Positions 60,519 to 64,000 of a stretch of DNA of 64,000 nt are shown piece after piece. The position numbers and the translations under genes are program-made. How positions within the stretch are numbered: position 1 is the stretch's first letter; each line of letters starts with the position of its first letter. The notes under the pieces are model-generated. The model worked only from the letters and a program-made list of their open reading frames with translations, did no database searches and had not been told where the DNA came from. Origin of the DNA: Euzebya pacifica (GTDB taxonomy: Bacteria; Actinomycetota; Nitriliruptoria; Euzebyales; Euzebyaceae). The DNA lies in NCBI RefSeq assembly GCF_003344865.1, contig NZ_CP031165.1, positions 2,299,910-2,363,909 of the forward strand, in the 5' to 3' direction.

Positions 60519-62611
60519 GTCCAACACCACCTGAGCGACGCGGGATTGACGCCCTGCTTCGCCCCTCCAGCGTGGCCGTGGTCGGGGCCACTGCCGAGGA
60601 GACCAAGTTTGGCGGGGCGGCGCTGCGCAACCTTGTGGACTTCGGCTTCTCCGGGACCATCCATCCGGTCAACCCGTCCCACTCAACCATCGCGGGACTC
60701 CCCTGCGTCGCCTCCTTGAGCGATCTCCCGCCCGGCTCGGTCGAACTGGCGGTCATGGCCGTCCCGAGCCGTTTCGTGGTGCAGGAGTGCCAGGCGGCGG
60801 TGGCGCACGGGGTCGGCGCGATCATTGTCTTTGCATCCGACCTTCCGCCAGAGGACCTTGCGGAGCTCCGCGAACTCGCGACCACGAGCGGGGTCAGGCT
60901 CTTGGGCCCGAACACCTCGGGGCTCTCAAACTTGCGCGACCGATTCGTGCCGCGGGGGGCCAAGACCCATTCTCGCAACCTGGGACCGGGGAACGTGGCG
61001 GTGTTCGCCCAGTCCGGCGGGCTGAGCGCCACCATCACCAACCTCCTGCCGCCCTACGGTGTCGGGCTGGCCTACACCGTCTCAGTCGGACAGCAACTCG
61101 ATGTCGATCTGTGGGACCTGACCGACCACGCGGCCGGCGACGACGACATCGACACCATCGTGGTCGCCGTGGAGGACGTCACCCGGCCGGACGCGATGGT
61201 CGCGGCCGTCCGGCGGGCGGTCACGACCGGCAAGCTGGTGGTCGCGTTGCGTCTGGGGCGGACGGCGTCTGGAGCCGCGGCCGTCGCCACTCACACCGGG
61301 GCGATCGTTGGTGACGCCGGTCCGAGCCTGGACCTGCTCGCCGCTGCGGGAGCGCTCGTCGTTGACGACATCGACATGATCGCCGCCCTGATCGGACTGA
61401 GGAACCTGCTCCCACCCACCGTCCGCGGTCTGGACCGGGTCGCGGTGATGACGACGTCAGGAGCCGAGGGGGCGCTCATCGCCGACGTCCTTCACGACGG
61501 CGGCTGTGCGCTCCTCCCCCTGCCCGACGAGAGTCAAGCGTGGGTCGGGGCCAACCTGCGAATGGTGCCGCCGACGAATCCCCTTGACACTGGTGGGGCG
61601 ATCGTGACCGATCAACGATCGATTGCGGAGACCTTGACCCACTTGCGGACCCTTGATCGCGACATCGATCTCGTCTTGGCGAACATCACCGCGTTCGCCG
61701 ACAACTACGAGTTCGTCTATGAGTGCGCGCATGACGGCGCGAGTGCGGACCTGCCGGTCCCGATCGTTCTGGCAGCACGGCACGTCGAGGGGCTCAATGA
61801 CAAGGGCATCGCCCACCTCCGACAGGGGGCGTTCCCGCGCTTTCGTTCGGGTCCGTTCGCTGCCCGGGTCATCGCCAGGTACAACACGTGGCTCCGCGCC
61901 TCCACGACACTACCGGGACTGCATCTCAGTGGGTCACGGCCCGGCGTCACCACCGGGGCACCCGTCACTCTGCCCTATTGGCAGTCGCGCCTCCGACTCG
62001 CCTCGGCCGGATTGGGCTTTCCCGCTGGGGACGTGGTCGACGACGCCACTCTGGCCGGCAAGGTGGCCGCCGACATCGGTGGCCCGGTGGCCCTGAAGCT
62101 GTCTTCCACCACCCTCAACCACAAAACCTTGGGTGGGGGAGTGGCCCTTGGACTGACCGATGCCGAGGCGGTCACGTCAGCGGCGGAGCGCATGCTGAGC
62201 ATGGCGCGTGACAACGGCGATGCCTCGGCGGTGGTCAGCGTCGAGGCCATGATGCCCGCGCCCGTCGAGCTGCTGCTCGGTGCCGTACGGGATCCCGCGC
62301 TGGGTCCCTGTGTCGTCCTCGGGCTGGGTGGCTCGGTGGCTGAGGCACTTGCTGAGGTGGTCACCCTTCCCATCCCCCTCGAGCGCGACGCGGCCGCCTG
62401 GATGCTGGATCACTCGGCCCTGGGGCGGATGCCTCTGGTCACGGCGCACCGCGGCGCGATTGAGGACGCGGTCGTGGCGTTGGCCTCATGGTTGGACCAC
62501 CACGACGACGTCGTCTCGGTGGACATCAATCCGCTCGCCCTTTCGTTGGACGGGACCCTGACGGCGTTGGATGCCCGGGTTGTCCTCCACGTTGTCCCTG
62601 AGGAACGCTGA
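60515..62611 (+). CDS. NDP-forming acyl-CoA ligase (acetyl-CoA synthetase alpha-beta fusion)
   Basis: 698-aa fusion of the ADP/NDP-forming acyl-CoA synthetase family. Order: CoA-binding Rossmann domain (SSVAVVGATAEETKFGG, 18-34), two succinyl-CoA-ligase-like domains with the expected phospho-His H260 in VATHTGAIVG, then a C-terminal ATP-grasp domain (LKLSSTTLNHKTLGGGVALG). It makes acyl-CoA from acid, CoA and ATP with ADP release, reversible and cheaper than AMP ligases. It is inserted between an oxygenase alpha and its beta, overlapping both (ATGA, TGATG). Confidence 0.88.
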   Translation: MSPTPPERRGIDALLRPSSVAVVGATAEETKFGGAALRNLVDFGFSGTIHPVNPSHSTIAGLPCVASLSDLPPGSVELAVMAVPSRFVVQECQAAVAHGVGAIIVFASDLPPEDLAELRELATTSGVRLLGPNTSGLSNLRDRFVPRGAKTHSRNLGPGNVAVFAQSGGLSATITNLLPPYGVGLAYTVSVGQQLDVDLWDLTDHAAGDDDIDTIVVAVEDVTRPDAMVAAVRRAVTTGKLVVALRLGRTASGAAAVATHTGAIVGDAGPSLDLLAAAGALVVDDIDMIAALIGLRNLLPPTVRGLDRVAVMTTSGAEGALIADVLHDGGCALLPLPDESQAWVGANLRMVPPTNPLDTGGAIVTDQRSIAETLTHLRTLDRDIDLVLANITAFADNYEFVYECAHDGASADLPVPIVLAARHVEGLNDKGIAHLRQGAFPRFRSGPFAARVIARYNTWLRASTTLPGLHLSGSRPGVTTGAPVTLPYWQSRLRLASAGLGFPAGDVVDDATLAGKVAADIGGPVALKLSSTTLNHKTLGGGVALGLTDAEAVTSAAERMLSMARDNGDASAVVSVEAMMPAPVELLLGAVRDPALGPCVVLGLGGSVAEALAEVVTLPIPLERDAAAWMLDHSALGRMPLVTAHRGAIEDAVVALASWLDHHDDVVSVDINPLALSLDGTLTALDARVVLHVVPEER

Positions 62612-63099
62612 TGAACGCATCCACGCTATCGGTCGAACGGCGCTTGGCCGTCCACGACTTCCTCAACCATGAGGCCGAGTTGCTCGACGCCCACGAATAC
62701 CGGTCCTGGTTGGAGATGTGGGAGGACGACGGGATCTACTGGGTCCCCGCGTCGGACCGCTCCGCTGATGATCCTGACTCGGCCATCAACATCATCTATG
62801 ACAACCGTCGCCGGATCGAACGCCGCGTGGCGCAGCTGGAGACTGGGTTGCGGCATGCCCAGATCCCCGCGTCGCGGTTGGTGCGGACGATCGGGACAAT
62901 CTCGGCAACGGCCAGTGACGAAGGCGTCGATGTCCGCATGGCGTTCGTCCTGGTGGAGTCACGGAGGGAGCAGCACGTGTGGTCCGGACGGGTCGAGTAC
63001 GCCCTGCGCGCCCGGGACGAAGGGTTCGGGATCCGTCAGAAGAAGGTGCTGCTGGTCGATCCGCGGAAGCCGCTGCGCACCCTGGCCTTCCTTCCGTGA
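62611..63099 (+). CDS. Ring-hydroxylating dioxygenase beta subunit (3)
   Basis: 162-aa small subunit: EYRSWLEMWEDDGIYWVPAS, IIYDNRRRIERRVAQLETG and the end RQKKVLLVDPRKPLRTLAFLP. The ATG shares a base with the ligase stop. By elimination its partner is alpha 59253, two genes upstream; it is nearest in pattern to the 46598 beta. Confidence 0.92.
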   Translation: MNASTLSVERRLAVHDFLNHEAELLDAHEYRSWLEMWEDDGIYWVPASDRSADDPDSAINIIYDNRRRIERRVAQLETGLRHAQIPASRLVRTIGTISATASDEGVDVRMAFVLVESRREQHVWSGRVEYALRARDEGFGIRQKKVLLVDPRKPLRTLAFLP

Positions 63100-63169
63100 T
63101 GTCGCACGGTCTGACCGGGGTCGTGCGGCCAGGGTCGCACCTGAGCCCGGCGCGGGCAGGGTCGCTGCG

Positions 63170-64000
63170 GTGAGGGCGTCAGTCGCCGGCCTCGGTCTGA
63201 CGCCGATGACCACCACCCCTGGGCCCGACGTCGTGTCCCTCGCCGTGGCCGCCTTGAGGGACGCCGTGGCTGACGCCGGGGTTGCGCTGTCCGACCTGGA
63301 TGGGCTGCTCATCAACCGCAGTGGCGTCCCAGGCGATGGCAGCCTGTCATTGGACCTGGCCCGCACCGCTGGACTCGACGGGCTCGGCGTGCTCAAGGAA
63401 GTGGAGTGTCGAGGGACGACCGCGGCGCTGATATTGGCCGACGCATTCGCGTTGGTTGAGTCCGGAGCGGCCCAGACCGTCGCGGCCGTCTTTGCTGATG
63501 CACCGATTCGTCAGGGGGGGTCTGCCGGTGCCGGCTTCGCGCAATACGTCGGGAGCGGGCACCCGCGAGCGGTCGAACGGTCCGCCGGACTGCTCGGCGC
63601 GGTCCCGGCTTATGCACTGATCGCCGCGCGATACGCGGCCCTCCACGGCCTTTCCACCGAGGCGCTTGCCACCGTCGCGCTGACGACGCGCCAATGGGCG
63701 AGTGGCAACCCCCTCGCCGTGGCACGCGAGCCGCTGACGATGGAGGCCTACACCGCGAGCCCCATGGTTGCCACGCCCCTTCGTCGGCTGGACTGTGCTC
63801 GGCCCGTCAACGGGGCCGTGGCGTTGGTCGTCACCGCGAAGGGTTCCGATCATCCCACGGTGCGCGTCGTCGGTCAGGGAGGGGCTCACCCGGTCCGTCG
63901 CCGAATGGGCCCAGCCGAGAGCTGGTTCGACGACCACGTTCTCCCCGCAGCCGACACGGCGCTCCGGCAAGCCGGGATCACACGGGAGAACATCGATGTC
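63170..64000 (+). CDS. Thiolase-superfamily protein, SCP-x/lipid-transfer-like (3' end outside window)
   Basis: An open frame from GTG 63170 runs to the window edge (277 residues). The product starts VRASVAGLGLTPMTTTPGPD and contains VSLAVAALRDAVADAGV, LKEVECRGTTAALILADAF and, later, RPVNGAVALVVTAKG, the usual layout of SCP-x thiolase-like proteins. The typical active Cys region reads VECRGTT. Such proteins normally work with a small DUF35 OB-fold partner that may lie beyond the window. Likely role is thiolytic or retro-aldol cleavage of an acyl-CoA. A GGGCAGGG sequence precedes the start. Confidence 0.8.
   Translation, partial: MRASVAGLGLTPMTTTPGPDVVSLAVAALRDAVADAGVALSDLDGLLINRSGVPGDGSLSLDLARTAGLDGLGVLKEVECRGTTAALILADAFALVESGAAQTVAAVFADAPIRQGGSAGAGFAQYVGSGHPRAVERSAGLLGAVPAYALIAARYAALHGLSTEALATVALTTRQWASGNPLAVAREPLTMEAYTASPMVATPLRRLDCARPVNGAVALVVTAKGSDHPTVRVVGQGGAHPVRRRMGPAESWFDDHVLPAADTALRQAGITRENIDV

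Noticed and set aside
63099-63173. A 24-codon frame starting with TGATG at the end of beta 62611 and ending with GTGA at the thiolase start
   Set aside because: The double overlap is neat, but the peptide has no recognisable feature and such overlaps arise easily in this sequence; not enough support for a gene.
1-64000. tRNA, rRNA, CRISPR arrays, riboswitches and prophage genes
   Set aside because: I checked the intergenic gaps by eye and saw no cloverleaf, repeat-spacer pattern or phage gene; gaps are short and explained by hairpins, operators or IS debris.

Overview
The window is high-GC DNA with tightly packed genes joined by ATGA, GTGA and TGATG stop/start overlaps. GTG starts are frequent, and there are F420-type LLM oxidoreductases, a bacterial P450, adjacent acyl-CoA dehydrogenase pairs, an SCP-x-like thiolase and ISL3/IS481/IS3 elements. 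Together these point to an actinobacterium with a large catabolic repertoire. I see no rRNA, tRNA, CRISPR or replication origin. Almost everything here imports cyclic or aromatic acids, oxygenates them, activates them with CoA and degrades them.

Layout. (1) 1-5284: end of an ABC importer (permease, ATPase), a LigB-type ring-cleavage dioxygenase, an ACMSD-like amidohydrolase, a zinc alcohol dehydrogenase and a small unknown gene. (2) 5388-9717 (minus): a secreted esterase-sulfatase-esterase operon with a divergent TetR gene (9882-10463) and a palindromic operator candidate between them. (3) 10668-11543: a meta-cleavage-product hydrolase-like gene. (4) 11607-15330: mobile-element debris, namely an IS481-family element split by an ISL3-family element, plus a second ISL3 remnant beside a TetR gene (14143-14766). 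(5) 15604-32505 (plus): acyl-CoA ligase, SDR, two crotonases, LLM oxidoreductase, acyl-CoA dehydrogenase pair, amidohydrolase-like protein, 73-aa protein, binding protein, P450, alcohol dehydrogenase, ThDP enzyme, second binding protein, ABC ATPase and permease. (6) 42579-32539 (minus): acyl-CoA dehydrogenase, two AMP ligases, second acyl-CoA dehydrogenase, flavin-binding protein, IpdAB-like CoA-transferase pair, LLM oxidoreductase and a membrane transporter. (7) 42679-43927: an intact-looking IS3-family element. (8) 44038-64000 (plus): four Rieske oxygenase alpha subunits, three beta subunits, an AMP ligase, an MhpB-like extradiol dioxygenase, two binding proteins with one ABC core, an MFS transporter, a noncanonical SDR, an MmgE/PrpD protein, an NDP-forming acyl-CoA ligase and the start of an SCP-x-like thiolase.

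The most informative pattern is a 16-bp palindrome (consensus T[G/A]TTTGTTG[A/G]CAA[G/A]CA). It occurs in tandem before the ligase at 15604, once before the binding protein at 24239, and once in reverse orientation with one extra mismatch before the minus operon starting at 42579. It ties regions 5 and 6 into one candidate regulon, probably under the TetR protein at 14143-14766. The enzyme set of that regulon (ligase, SDR, crotonases, acyl-CoA dehydrogenase pair, IpdAB-like pair, TetR) resembles the KstR2-type ring-opening logic of steroid C/D-ring catabolism, but its substrate cannot be read from sequence. Region 8 looks like a separate set of ring-hydroxylating systems with its own importer. 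No ferredoxin or ferredoxin reductase for the Rieske enzymes lies in the window.
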